Of a stretch of 64,000 nt of DNA, positions 16,218 to 24,657 are shown in pieces. The stretch's first letter is position 1. Each line of letters opens with the position of its first letter. Made by a program: the position numbers and the translations under genes. The DNA lies in the NCBI GenBank assembly GCA_963830385.1, contig CAWHMD010000002.1, positions 1,228,167 through 1,292,166 on the forward strand. The letters run 5' to 3'. Below the pieces are notes generated by a model, which was given only the letters and a program-made list of their open reading frames with translations, searched no databases and had not been told where the DNA came from. Source of the stretch: Bog-532 sp963830385 (GTDB taxonomy: Bacteria; Actinomycetota; Actinomycetes; Streptosporangiales; Streptosporangiaceae).

Positions 16218-16990
16218 CCGCCCACACCAGCCACCAGCCATCCGGCAGATACCGATTCCGGCAGCTGGCCCGGATGGAATGGATCAAGCTGCGCAGCCTG
16301 CGCTCCACCTGGCTCACCCTGGCCATTGCCGTCGCCGCGTCAGCGGGCATCGCCCTCGCAATAGGCAGCAGCAGCACGACAAGCGGCGGCATGTTCGTCG
16401 GCAACACGCTGGTCGGCATGCTCATCGGCGTGCTGCTCATCGGGGTAGTCGGTGTACTGGCCATGACCAGCGAGTACACCTCTGGGACCATCCGCGCCAC
16501 ATTCGCCGCCGCGCCACGCCGGCTCAGGGTCCTGGCGGCCAAAGCCGCGGTCGTTGGTGCGGTGGGGCTGATCACCGGCGAGGCAGCAGCATTTCTGTCC
16601 TTCTTCGCAGGCTGCATGACCCTGCGCCACGGCATCACCGCGCCAGCCCTCAGCCAGCCCGGTGTCCTGCGGGCGGTCGTACTCACCGGAGCCAGCCTCA
16701 GCCTGATCGGCCTGTTCGGACTCGGCCTCGGAGCGATCATCCGGCACACCGCCGCGGCGATCACCGTGGTAGTCGGAATTGTCTGCGTCGGCGGGCCGCT
16801 GAACCTCGCTGTCCGGCCCTACCTGCCGATTTACATTGTCAGCCACTCGCTCAGCGCTACGACGCCGCTATGCCGCCCCGGCGCGGCGTCATGCTGGCTG
16901 TCAGCCTGGAGCGGACTCGGAATGCTCGTCATCTACGCAGCCATCGCCATGGTCCTGGGCGCGCTGATCCTCGCCTGGCGAGATGCATAA
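16214..16990 (+). CDS. ABC-2-type transporter permease
   Basis: 258 residues with six predicted membrane segments: LAIAVAASAGIALAIG, LVGMLIGVLLIGVVGVLAM, then segments around residues 115-135, 155-180, 185-200 and the C-terminal VIYAAIAMVLGALILAW. The N-terminal RMEWIKLRSLRSTW is the amphipathic entry helix usual for ABC-2 permeases, and TSEYTSGTIRATFA is the conserved cytoplasmic coupling region. ATG at 16214 overlaps the ATPase stop; the GTG upstream within the ORF is not needed. It exports an unknown substrate under MerR control. Confidence 0.88.
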   Translation: MTAHTSHQPSGRYRFRQLARMEWIKLRSLRSTWLTLAIAVAASAGIALAIGSSSTTSGGMFVGNTLVGMLIGVLLIGVVGVLAMTSEYTSGTIRATFAAAPRRLRVLAAKAAVVGAVGLITGEAAAFLSFFAGCMTLRHGITAPALSQPGVLRAVVLTGASLSLIGLFGLGLGAIIRHTAAAITVVVGIVCVGGPLNLAVRPYLPIYIVSHSLSATTPLCRPGAASCWLSAWSGLGMLVIYAAIAMVLGALILAWRDA

Positions 16991-17014
16991 GCCGCAGGCA
17001 ACCTCCCGCCCCTG

Positions 17015-17172
17015 TGAAGGCGGTACTCGGGGAAGGCGCACCACCACGCCGGCCTCGTCCAGGCCCTCACCGGTCCCTCCGGCATCCCGCTGTGGGTCTC
17101 CGCCGCGCTGCCCGGCAGCACCCACGACATCACCGCCGCCCGCCAGTTCGTCCTTGCCCGGGCGGCACTGAT
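17015..17172 (+). pseudogene. Fragment of an IS5-type (DDE_Tnp_4-like) transposase
   Basis: Starting at 17024 one frame reads YSGKAHHHAGLVQALTG, then PLWVSAALPGSTHDITAAR. This matches the central core of actinobacterial DDE_Tnp_4 transposases (YSGKHHRHG..., SPALPGxxHDLTAAR). There is a stop just upstream and the similarity ends at the hydrolase stop at 17173. Only about 50 residues remain, so this is a relic marking an old insertion or deletion event. Confidence 0.7.
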
Positions 17173-18018
17173 TCAGCAAGCCGTCAGCTCGCGGACGACG
17201 TTGGCGACGAAGTCGGGGCGCTCCTCCGGGGCCCAGTGGCCGCAGTGGTCGATGACGCCGCCTTCGGCGGCCGGGGCGATGGCGCGGACCGAGGTGAGGG
17301 TCAGGTCGCCGAGGCAGGAATCGCCGCCGTAGGCGCGGACCGGGATCTCCAGCGGCGTCTTGGCCAGCGCCGCAACATGGTCGGCGGTCGCGAAGTACTG
17401 CTGGTAGACCGCGAGGCCGGCCCGGAGCGCGCCGACCGCGGTGATGGCCTCCACGTAGGCGTCGAGGTCGGCGGGGGTGATCGCGGCCGGGTTGTAGGCG
17501 AAGTGCTCGAAGAACCAGCGCAGGTACGGGCGCTCCTTCCCGGCGATCAGCAGCTCGGGCAGGTCCGGGACGGACTGGAAACCCATGTGCCACAGGAAGT
17601 TGCCGTCGGGCTGGGGGGCCATGGCCTGCTCCATGACGCCGACGCCCGGCAGGGCCATTTCGACGATGCCGAGCGCGGAAACCTGGCCGGGCGCGGTGGC
17701 CGCGTAGGCGTAGGCGAACACCGCGCCCCAGTCGTGGCCGACGACGGTCACGTCGTGCAGGCCCAGGTGATCCCCCAGCGCGGTCAGGTCGGCGGCCATC
17801 GTGGCGGCGTCGTAGCCGGTGGCCGGCTTGGCCGAGGACCCGAAGCCCCGCAGGTCGGGCGCCACCACCTGGTGGTCGGCGGCCAGCAGGCCGGCCACGT
17901 GGCGCCACTCGTGGCTGGTCTGCGGCCAGCCGTGCAGCAGCATGACGGCGGGCCCGTCGCCCGCGGTGACGTAGTGCAGCCTGGTCCCGTTGACCTGGGC
18001 GGTGTGGTGCGTGGTCAT
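17173..18018 (-). CDS. Alpha/beta hydrolase, epoxide-hydrolase/haloalkane-dehalogenase-like
   Basis: 281 residues. HGWPQTSHEW is the HGxP oxyanion region, VVGHDWGAVFAY carries an Asp nucleophile as in epoxide hydrolases and dehalogenases, and GVIDHCGHWAPEE supplies the catalytic His. The lid region (about 140-200) is Trp/Phe rich (LRWFFEHFAY). The ATG at 18018 has GAGGGA 8 bases upstream. It is last in a three-gene leftward operon with SnoaL and EthD proteins, which suggests degradation or tailoring of a cyclic or aromatic compound. The substrate is unknown. Confidence 0.87.
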   Translation of the reverse strand: MTTHHTAQVNGTRLHYVTAGDGPAVMLLHGWPQTSHEWRHVAGLLAADHQVVAPDLRGFGSSAKPATGYDAATMAADLTALGDHLGLHDVTVVGHDWGAVFAYAYAATAPGQVSALGIVEMALPGVGVMEQAMAPQPDGNFLWHMGFQSVPDLPELLIAGKERPYLRWFFEHFAYNPAAITPADLDAYVEAITAVGALRAGLAVYQQYFATADHVAALAKTPLEIPVRAYGGDSCLGDLTLTSVRAIAPAAEGGVIDHCGHWAPEERPDFVANVVRELTAC

Positions 18019-18050
18019 CTGGCGATCCCTCGGTGTCATCGAGACGGGGC

Positions 18051-18572
18051 TCAGCCGGTGCCGAAGACCGCGGCGGCGGCTTCCTGCCAGGCCGGGTCGG
18101 ACGTGTCGATCAGGGTCGGATTGCCGTCGCACCACTGGAACGTGTGCTTGAGGCGGCTGATCTTCCAGCCGTCGGCGGTGCGGCGGAACGAGTTCTCGTA
18201 CCAGCCGTACTGGGTGTACTGGTCGTCCCCGAACCGGTTCGGGAACCGGTGCCGGGAGATGTGGTAGAAAACACCGTCCGCCTCATGGCCGTGCAGGTTG
18301 ATGTGGAAGTTGGAGTACTGGTGCATGACCACCAGCCGCTCCAGGCAGGCGCTGGCAAACCGGGCCCAGATCTTCGGCGTGGTGACCGCCGGCGGCCGCC
18401 CGGTGAGGTCGAAGAAGTCCACCTCGAACGGGTCGGTCAGCGTGGCCGCGTACAGCTCCCAGTCATGCAGGTCGAGGCCGCGGCCGAAGCGCAGCATGAC
18501 GTCGCTGATCTGCTGGCGGTCCCACAGCTGACGGACCATTTCTTCGGCGGACGGGCTCGCGGGCGAGGTCAC
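18051..18572 (-). CDS. SnoaL/NTF2-like protein
   Basis: A 173-residue cone-shaped alpha+beta barrel protein. EEMVRQLWDRQQISDVMLRFGRGLD is the helical start and DWELYAATLTDPFEVDF the typical first strand. The later VFYHISRHRF and GWYENSFRRTADGWKISRLKHTFQW strands complete the fold. Members act as small hydratases, isomerases or dehydratases on polyketide- or steroid-like substrates. The GTG at 18572 is preceded by AGGGAG. It sits 14 bp after EthD and 32 bp before the hydrolase in the same operon. Confidence 0.84.
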   Translation of the reverse strand: MTSPASPSAEEMVRQLWDRQQISDVMLRFGRGLDLHDWELYAATLTDPFEVDFFDLTGRPPAVTTPKIWARFASACLERLVVMHQYSNFHINLHGHEADGVFYHISRHRFPNRFGDDQYTQYGWYENSFRRTADGWKISRLKHTFQWCDGNPTLIDTSDPAWQEAAAAVFGTG

Positions 18573-18586
18573 GGGCAAGCTCCCTT

Positions 18587-19474
18587 TCAGACGAGTACGT
18601 GGGCCGGGGCAGGCAGGAACAGCGCGCTGACCTCGTCGTCGAGCTGGCTGTCGGCCCGGAACTGGCGGATGATGTCGGCGACCGCCACCCCCCGCACGCC
18701 GGCCAGCGTGATCGTGCCCTGGTACTTGGTGGTGATGCAGCGGCTGACCCGGGCCGCGTGCACCGCCGAGCAGTGCGCGGCGATCTCCGCGGCGGTCTGC
18801 GGCCACACCGGCGACGCGGCGAACCGGGCCAGGGCGTCGCCATCGGCCAGCACGACCTCCAGCGCGGCCTGGTACTGGCGGTCCAGCGGCTTGGACATGC
18901 GCACGCCGGGGTGATCGAGGGTGACCTCGACCTCCTCGAACAGATGGCGGCGGAGCTTGAGCACCTCGGGGGCGGCGGCCCAGGCGGGCGCCAGCGTGTC
19001 CGTCACGAAGCGCCGGAAGTCGCCGGTCGTGACCCCGTCACCGCGGCGCAGGAACAGCAGGTGCCGGAGCAGGCCGTCGTGGCCGTCGGGGGCGGGCACC
19101 CCGGTGCGGTCGGCCACCGTCTCGGTCGCGTCCTCGACGCTCTGGTAGGTGATGATCTCGGACAGGAAGTTGATTCCGTCGTCCATCTGGACCTTCGCGC
19201 TGGCCTGGAATTCGGCCAGGCCGGGGAGGGTGACGAACGTCGCCTCGGGCACCCCCTGGAACTCGTCCTGGGGCGGCGGCCGGTGGCTGACCCCGGGCAC
19301 CGGCGGCCAGACCGCGTCCGCGAAGGAGATCGCGTGCAGGAAGATACTGCTGATCCCGGGGAACCGGGCCGGCATGGTGACGTGGGCGTTCAGCCAGTAG
19401 TCGTAGAACTCGGCGTTGGTCATCCCGTCCCGCGCGGTCAGCGGCATGACCAGGGTCAGGCAGTCCCGGCTCAT
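18587..19474 (-). CDS. EthD-domain protein (dimeric alpha-beta barrel, tandem)
   Basis: 295 residues with two ferredoxin-like halves: residues 5-110 (LTLVMPLTARDGMTNAEFYDYWLNAHV, the EthD signature with the HV end) and residues 130-245 (LLRHLLFLRRGDGVTTGDFRRFV ... LEVVLADGDALARFAASP). EthD-type proteins occur in pathways degrading ethers, aromatics and sterols, where they may bind or transform intermediates. First gene of the leftward operon; the divergent SnoaL gene at 19636 shares the upstream region with paired ACTGTATGCA repeats. Confidence 0.8.
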   Translation of the reverse strand: MSRDCLTLVMPLTARDGMTNAEFYDYWLNAHVTMPARFPGISSIFLHAISFADAVWPPVPGVSHRPPPQDEFQGVPEATFVTLPGLAEFQASAKVQMDDGINFLSEIITYQSVEDATETVADRTGVPAPDGHDGLLRHLLFLRRGDGVTTGDFRRFVTDTLAPAWAAAPEVLKLRRHLFEEVEVTLDHPGVRMSKPLDRQYQAALEVVLADGDALARFAASPVWPQTAAEIAAHCSAVHAARVSRCITTKYQGTITLAGVRGVAVADIIRQFRADSQLDDEVSALFLPAPAHVLV

Positions 19475-19510
19475 CTCCAGCTCCCATCGTCAGTGACCAG
19501 AGCGGCGCCA

Positions 19511-19541
19511 AACTGTATGCACCTTAGACTGTATGCAGTTT
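19511..19541. promoter_or_regulatory. Repeated ACTGTATGCA operator candidate
   Basis: ACTGTATGCA occurs at 19512-19521 and again at 19528-19537, 16 bases apart, and the right copy extends to the near-palindrome ACTGTATGCAGT with outer AAACTG...CAGTTT. It lies between the divergent EthD operon and the 19636 SnoaL gene. Spacing and symmetry suggest a dimeric repressor (for example TetR-type) site. No cognate regulator is adjacent. Confidence 0.5.
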
Positions 19542-19635
19542 GAGATCGATCGGCAATAGGTCAGCCAGTGACTGGACGGCGGCCTCCGGGAACAGGGAAG
19601 CTGGTGATCACGTACTCGCCGCGCTGGAGGAGCGA

Positions 19636-19983
19636 ATGGCCCGCACGCCGCAGGAAGTGTTCGACCACCACGTCCAGGCTCTCGGGGCCGGGGATCTCGA
19701 CGGGATCGTCGAGGACTACACGGACGACGCCATCATCATCACGCCGGCAGGCACCAAGCGTGGCAAGGCCGGCGTCCGCGAGACCTTCGTCCAGCTGCTG
19801 GCCGATGTGCCCAGCGCCGACTGGACCCTGAAGACCACGCTCTTCGAAGACGATGTGCTGTTCCTGGAGTGGGCGGCCGTGTCCGTGGCTACCCGGACCG
19901 ATGACGGGCTGGACACGTTCATCTTCCGTGACGGCCAGATCCGGGTGCAGACCATCCGCTACACCCTGCTGCACACGAGCTGA
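19636..19983 (+). CDS. SnoaL-like domain protein
   Basis: A 115-residue NTF2-fold protein: DHHVQALGAGDLDGIVEDYTDDAIIITPAG opens the fold and VLFLEWAAVSVATRTDDGLDTFIFRDGQIRVQTIRYTL closes it. The ATG at 19636 is preceded by GGAGGAGCGA, a strong ribosome site; an upstream in-frame start at 19540 lacks one. It stands alone but shares the divergent control region with the EthD operon. Function is unknown beyond a small-molecule-binding or stress-type NTF2 fold. Confidence 0.82.
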   Translation: MARTPQEVFDHHVQALGAGDLDGIVEDYTDDAIIITPAGTKRGKAGVRETFVQLLADVPSADWTLKTTLFEDDVLFLEWAAVSVATRTDDGLDTFIFRDGQIRVQTIRYTLLHTS

Positions 19984-20087
19984 CCCGCCTTCGTCAACGG
20001 CACAAAGCAGCTTTCCGCTCGACATATCGGGGCAAGTCACTCAGGGGAGTCTTCCCAGCTCAGGGCCATAACGTATACAAATGTGGC

Positions 20088-21659
20088 ATGCCTCACAGTC
20101 CCCGGGCATCTACCAGCACGGCAACCACTGCCGGTCGCCCGGTGCCGGGGCCGCACGGTGACTGGGTGCCCTGGACGGTCGCGCTGGCGGCCTGGGCCAG
20201 CTACAGCGTCATCTCGATCACGTACTACGTACGCCTGGACCCGGGCTCTTACGATCTGGCCATCTTCACCGAGTACGTCAAGCAGTACGCCCACCTGCAC
20301 GCCCCCATCGTCGACGTGAAGGCGCCCGGCTTCAATCTGCTCGGTGACCACTTCCACCCGATCGTGGCGCTCGTCGCGCCCTTCTGGCTGCTCGCGGCCA
20401 GCCCGGTAACCCTGCTCGTCGCCCAGGCGCTGCTCATGGCGCTGTCGGTGATCCCGGTGAGCCGGGGCGCGTCCGAGTTGCTGGGGCGGACGGCCAGCCG
20501 CTGGATCGCCGTGGCCTACGCGTTCTCGTGGGGCCTGCAGACCATGGCCTGGTTCGACTTCCACGAGCTGGCCTTTGCCGTGCCGCTGCTGGCACTGTCG
20601 CTGTCCGCGCTGGTCCGCGGGAGGATACGCGCCACCGTCCTGTGGGCCATGCCACTGGTGCTCGTCAAGGAGGACCAGGGCTTCACGGTGGCGGCCATCG
20701 GGCTCCTGCTGCTGGGCTCGGCCTGGACCGCCCGGAGGCGAGCCCGGCAGGCGGCCACGGTCCAGGCCGCGGGCAGCCGGGAGGAGCTGAGCCAGCCGGC
20801 CGGCCTGGCCGGACGCTGGTGGCCCGGGCTGTTGCTGGTGGTGTGGGGCATCGGCTGGTCCGTGATCACGATCGAGCTCATCATCCCGCACTTCAACCCG
20901 GGTCACATCTACTCCTACTGGGGCGAAGGCGGCGTGGTGGGCGGCAACAACCAGGGGTGGTCAGCCCTGCCCGGCCAGCTGGTGCACGGCTATCCGGGCA
21001 AGCTCGAGACGCTGCTGCAACTGTTGCTGCCGGTGGCGTTCCTCGCTCTGCGCTCTCCGGTCGGGCTGGTCGCGGTACCGAACCTGGTCTTGCGCTTCAT
21101 CAACACCAACAGCAACTACTGGGGCCCGTGGTATCACTACAACGCGCCGCTGATGCCGATCCTGTTCATCGCGGCCATCGACGCCCTGCGGCGGTTCCGG
21201 GAGGCCGAGGCGGCGGCTGAGGGGGCGGAGAGCCCGCGGCACCGGCGGCTGGTGGCAGGCGCGATCAGATACGCCCCGGTGGCCATGGCGGCCATCGCGG
21301 TGGTGCTGGCGTTCCGCTTCCCGCTGAACCAGCTGTGGAACCCGCAGCAGTACACGACCACCCCGGTCATCCAGGCGGAGAAGACCGCGATCGGCAGGGT
21401 GCCGGCGGGGACCACGGTCGAGGCCAGCACGGCGGTGGCCGCGTCGCTGGCCGCTCGCGACGATACGTTCCTGCTCGATACGCCGGGTGACCCGGCCCCG
21501 CGCTACATCGTGTTCGACGACAACGCCAACCCGTGGGCTCCCAAGCAGGCCAACGCCGCGCGGTACATCCGGCGCCTGCACCCCAAGGCGGCCTACCAGC
21601 AGATCTATCTGGCCAACGGCGTGTACGTGTTCCGCCGTTCGGGGGCGGCCACCAGCTAA
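20088..21659 (+). CDS. DUF2079 polytopic membrane protein
   Basis: 523 residues with about ten membrane helices and the DUF2079 features: YDLAIFTEYVKQYAHLHAPI (the early YDLGxF-like motif), LLGDHFHPIVALVAPFWLL and KEDQGFT in a loop. Then comes a C-terminal soluble tail with RYIVFDDNANPW. Family members resemble GT-C glycosyltransferases, so a lipid-linked sugar transferase role is possible but unproven. The ATG at 20088 fits the N-terminus. The stop overlaps the convergent SpoIIE-type gene by 4 bp. Confidence 0.85.
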   Translation: MPHSPRASTSTATTAGRPVPGPHGDWVPWTVALAAWASYSVISITYYVRLDPGSYDLAIFTEYVKQYAHLHAPIVDVKAPGFNLLGDHFHPIVALVAPFWLLAASPVTLLVAQALLMALSVIPVSRGASELLGRTASRWIAVAYAFSWGLQTMAWFDFHELAFAVPLLALSLSALVRGRIRATVLWAMPLVLVKEDQGFTVAAIGLLLLGSAWTARRRARQAATVQAAGSREELSQPAGLAGRWWPGLLLVVWGIGWSVITIELIIPHFNPGHIYSYWGEGGVVGGNNQGWSALPGQLVHGYPGKLETLLQLLLPVAFLALRSPVGLVAVPNLVLRFINTNSNYWGPWYHYNAPLMPILFIAAIDALRRFREAEAAAEGAESPRHRRLVAGAIRYAPVAMAAIAVVLAFRFPLNQLWNPQQYTTTPVIQAEKTAIGRVPAGTTVEASTAVAASLAARDDTFLLDTPGDPAPRYIVFDDNANPWAPKQANAARYIRRLHPKAAYQQIYLANGVYVFRRSGAATS

Positions 21660-22813
21660 CTGCCGCTGATCTTCGGCGCGGCGACCAGGACGCAGATGTC
21701 GTCCTCGGGCTCGCGGCCGGCCAGCATGCCGTCGGCCAGGGTCTGGCTCAGCTCGGTCGGCGGCTGTTCGCGGCACTTCACGGCCAGCGCGGCCAGCCGG
21801 GCCAGCCCCTCGTCCGGGGATTCCCGGCGCCGCTCGTACAGGCCGTCGGTGTACAGCACGAGTACGTCACCGGCGGCCAGCTGGGTGGCGGCGCTGGGCC
21901 GGGGGGCGGCGGCGACCCCGAGCGGCAGGCCCCGGCCGCCGTTCAGGTAGGTGGTGTCCCCGCTCGCGTGCACGATCAGGATCGGCGGATGGCCGGCGGT
22001 GGCGTAGCTGAGCTGGCCGGTGGCCTGGTCCAGCAGCACGCAGGCCGCGGTGGCGAATTCGGCCCCGCTGATCTGGCTGGCCAGCACGTCGGCCCGGCCG
22101 AGCAGGGCAGGCGGGTCGGGCGCGTACGGGGCGGTGGCGCGGATGGCGCTGCGCAGCTGGCCCATGGCGGTGGTGGCGCTCAGGTTGTGGCCGACCGCGT
22201 CGCCGACCACGAACACCGCCCGTCCGTCGTCCAGGCCGACCACGTCGTACCAGTCGCCGCCGACCTGCAGCTCGGCCGCGGCGGCCCGGTAGGTCACGCC
22301 GACCGGCAGACCGGGCACCTCGTCGGCGTGGCCGAGCATGGCCAGCTGCAGCTCGACCGCGGTCTGGTGCTCGCGGATGGCCAGCCGGCGCTCGGCCGAC
22401 ACGTCCTGGACCACGATCATCACCCGGCCCGGGGCCACCCGGACCGCCTGCATCTCCAGGCAGGCGTCGCGGTCCGCGCCGGCCGGGATCAGCATCCGGC
22501 GCCCGGCCGCCAGCGGCCCCAGCCGGCCGGTGTCGCGGGAGATCACGTCGACCATCTCCGGCGCCACCTGGCGCAGCAGCGGGAACAGCTGGGACAGGTC
22601 ACCGCCGCCGATGACCGGCGCCAGCAGCCGCACCGCGGCCGGGTTGACCATGTGGACGATGCCGGCGTCGTCGGTCTCGAACAGGCCGGCCGGGCACTGG
22701 TAGAAGAACTGCCGCAGGTACAGCAGCTCCTGCAGCTCCGGCGCCATCACCGGCTCCGGAGCCTCGCCCCGCTGCTCGCCCAGCTGGCGCGGGTCGAGCG
22801 GGGGCCTGCTCAC
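21656..22813 (-). CDS. PAS-SpoIIE (PP2C-type) serine phosphatase
   Basis: 385 residues. An N-terminal PAS-like domain (FFYQCPAGLFETDDAGIVHMVNPAAVRLL, about 35-150) is followed by a linker helix (AIREHQTAVELQLAMLG) and a PP2C/SpoIIE domain (about 175-380) with metal-binding motifs VGGDWYDVVGLDDG, FVVGDAVGHNLSATTAMGQ, GHPPILIV, VLYTDGLYERR and EDDICVLV. Such phosphatases dephosphorylate anti-anti-sigma factors in RsbU-type partner switching. Its start overlaps the stop of the PYP-like gene by 4 bp, so the PAS photoreceptor-like protein and phosphatase are translationally coupled. Confidence 0.92.
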   Translation of the reverse strand: MSRPPLDPRQLGEQRGEAPEPVMAPELQELLYLRQFFYQCPAGLFETDDAGIVHMVNPAAVRLLAPVIGGGDLSQLFPLLRQVAPEMVDVISRDTGRLGPLAAGRRMLIPAGADRDACLEMQAVRVAPGRVMIVVQDVSAERRLAIREHQTAVELQLAMLGHADEVPGLPVGVTYRAAAAELQVGGDWYDVVGLDDGRAVFVVGDAVGHNLSATTAMGQLRSAIRATAPYAPDPPALLGRADVLASQISGAEFATAACVLLDQATGQLSYATAGHPPILIVHASGDTTYLNGGRGLPLGVAAAPRPSAATQLAAGDVLVLYTDGLYERRRESPDEGLARLAALAVKCREQPPTELSQTLADGMLAGREPEDDICVLVAAPKISGS

Positions 22814-23226
22814 CGTAGTCGCACCGCCAGGTACTGCCGGGCCGAGCCGCGCCGGGCCAGCAGCCGCAGCCGGACCGGGGTCGGCGCCATCCGGTAGGTG
22901 AACACGTAGTCGAGCTCTGCGTCCAGCTCCTGGTCCGAGCGGCCGCTGTCGTGGAAGCGCTCCGCGATCAGGTAGTTGTTCGTGCAGGGACCGACCTCGA
23001 CGAAGAAATTCCGCCCGACCACCTGGTCCACGGGCAGGCCGGACAGGGCCGATTCGGCCTGGTTGTAGCCGGCCACGCGGCCGTCCCGGTCCATCACGAT
23101 CAGGCCGAAGCCGAAGGCGTCGATGCCGTCGAGCCCGGTGGCCTCCAGCGTGCCGAGCAGCCCAGGGTCTGCGAACTGCCCGGCCCCGACCGGGGCGTTC
23201 CGCTCCTGACCTGCATCAACATTCAT
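22810..23226 (-). CDS. Photoactive yellow protein homologue with conserved chromophore cysteine
   Basis: A 138-residue PAS protein that aligns over its whole core with photoactive yellow protein: FGLIVMDRDGRVAGYNQAES, the VGRNFFVEVGPCT segment and DYVFTYRMAPTPVRLRL. Residues equivalent to the chromophore-attaching Cys69 (here Cys81), and to Tyr42 and Glu46 that hydrogen-bond p-coumarate (here Tyr54, Glu58), are all present. Arg52 is replaced by Leu and Thr50 by Ser. No tyrosine ammonia-lyase or coumarate ligase is nearby. It overlaps the SpoIIE phosphatase start by 4 bp. I infer a light- or redox-sensing input to that phosphatase. Confidence 0.85.
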   Translation of the reverse strand: MNVDAGQERNAPVGAGQFADPGLLGTLEATGLDGIDAFGFGLIVMDRDGRVAGYNQAESALSGLPVDQVVGRNFFVEVGPCTNNYLIAERFHDSGRSDQELDAELDYVFTYRMAPTPVRLRLLARRGSARQYLAVRLR

Positions 23227-23314
23227 CTACGGCATCATCCCGACGCTGCTTGGCACTGGTGGCGGCACTGGACACTTGCTGAGAGACAAATGGTACGCCC
23301 ACGGCGGGGGCGGC

Positions 23315-24301
23315 TCAGGCGGCGCGGCGCCAGGCGTCCGCGATCGACTCGTAGCTGGCGATGCGCCTGTCCCGGCCCAGGCTGGGCGTCACGATCACGA
23401 TCTCGTCCGCCTCGGCCTGCGTCTTCATCTCCAGCAGGCGCTCGGCCACGGCCTTGGGCTCGCCGGTGACCATCCGGCCGTCATCCCTCCGGGTCGCGCG
23501 GAACTCCTCCGACCGTGACGTTTTCAGAACTTCCTCAGGGCGAAGCGGCTCACGGATGTTCCGCCGCAAGTTCTGCATGGTCAGCGTCCAGGCCGCCTCG
23601 AAGTCGAGCACCGCCTCTTCGTCTTCGCTGGCGAACGCGAGCACCGACATGGCCGAGTACGGCTCCTGGCCCAGCGAGCCGGGGGCGAACTCGCGCCGGT
23701 ACTGCCGCAGCGCCTCGACCGCCAGCTCCGGGCTCATGTGGTGCGCGAACGCGGCGCTCATGCCGTTGACGGCGGCAAACTTCGGCCCGTAGGGGCTGGA
23801 ACCGAGCACGAACAGCTCGGGCTGCTCGTCGATGACCGGCGCCGCCACCATGCCCCGGTACGGGTGCCCCTCCGGGAAGCCCTCACCGAGGAAGGCCAGC
23901 AGCTGGCCGACCTGGCCGGGGAACTCGGCGGCCGGGTCGGTGTTGATGCCGCGGCGCAGCGCGTGGGCGGTGACCGGGTCGGTGCCGAAGGCCCGGCCGA
24001 GCGCCAGGTCGATCCGCCCCGGGTACATGGCCAGCAGCGTGCGGAACATCTCGGCCACCTTGAGCGGCGCGTGGTTCGGCAGCATGATGCCGGCCGCGCC
24101 GACCCGGATGCGGTCGGTCTGCGCCCCGATGTGCGCGGTCAGCAGCTCGGGGGCGCTGCAGGCCAGGCTGTTCATGTTGTGGTGCTCGGAGACCCAGTAG
24201 CGCCGGTAACCGGCGGCCTCGACGGCCTGGGCGATCCGCACCGCGCCGGCGATCGACGCCGACGCGCTCTCGCCGTACTCGATCCCGACGAAGTCCAGCA
24301 C
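23315..24301 (-). CDS. LLM-class (bacterial luciferase-like) flavin-dependent oxidoreductase
   Basis: 328 residues of a luciferase-like TIM barrel: RYWVSEHHNMNSLACSAPE (the conserved WxxEHHNM), RIRVGAAGIMLPNHAPLKVAE, GRIDLALGRAFGTD and a C-terminal GEPKAVAERLLEM all match the family. These enzymes use FMNH2 or F420H2 to oxidise small molecules. The frame continues a few residues upstream (TLPLG before VLDFVGI), and family members usually begin about there, so the GTG at 24301 may be internal or the start non-canonical. It is not clearly in an operon with the PYP gene (88 bp gap). Confidence 0.87.
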   Translation of the reverse strand: MLDFVGIEYGESASASIAGAVRIAQAVEAAGYRRYWVSEHHNMNSLACSAPELLTAHIGAQTDRIRVGAAGIMLPNHAPLKVAEMFRTLLAMYPGRIDLALGRAFGTDPVTAHALRRGINTDPAAEFPGQVGQLLAFLGEGFPEGHPYRGMVAAPVIDEQPELFVLGSSPYGPKFAAVNGMSAAFAHHMSPELAVEALRQYRREFAPGSLGQEPYSAMSVLAFASEDEEAVLDFEAAWTLTMQNLRRNIREPLRPEEVLKTSRSEEFRATRRDDGRMVTGEPKAVAERLLEMKTQAEADEIVIVTPSLGRDRRIASYESIADAWRRAA

Positions 24302-24464
24302 GCCCAGCGGCAGGGTTTCCCTGGCAGCGGAGTTTCTTCAGCAGCACTCACGACGGTGGCAACCGGGCTGCCACAGGAGCATTCCCAGGATGAATGTGCC
24401 CAGCGCTCGGGCGGTGGCCGGCCAGGCCCCCGCGGCCTGGCCGGCCATCGCTGTCTCGCTCCGG

Positions 24465-24635
24465 TCAGATGAATCGGCCGTGCGAGAGGATCGCGACCAT
24501 CAAGACGATCGCGACGCCGATGAGAAAGGTGAAGGAAAACAGCTTCAGCAGCAGGCGCACTGCGATGCGGAGCAGCGGCCCCATCAGCCGCAGCGCCAGC
24601 AGCATGGCCGCTATGACGATCAGCAGATTCATCAT
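24465..24635 (-). CDS. Small membrane protein, unknown function
   Basis: About 56 residues, almost entirely two hydrophobic helices: NLLIVIAAMLLALRLMGPLLRI and LLKLFSFTFLIGVAIVLMVAIL, ending HGRFI. AGGAGG lies 7-8 bases before the ATG pair at 24635/24632, a strong ribosome site that decides this start over 24734. It follows a 98-residue hypothetical gene by 22 bp. No family recognised. Confidence 0.62.
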   Translation of the reverse strand: MMNLLIVIAAMLLALRLMGPLLRIAVRLLLKLFSFTFLIGVAIVLMVAILSHGRFI

Positions 24636-24657
24636 GAGTGCTACCTCCTGACCGCGC

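Noticed and set aside
16186..18267. Rightward 693-codon open frame
   Set aside because: Runs out of frame through the ABC permease and antisense through the hydrolase; no coherent domain.
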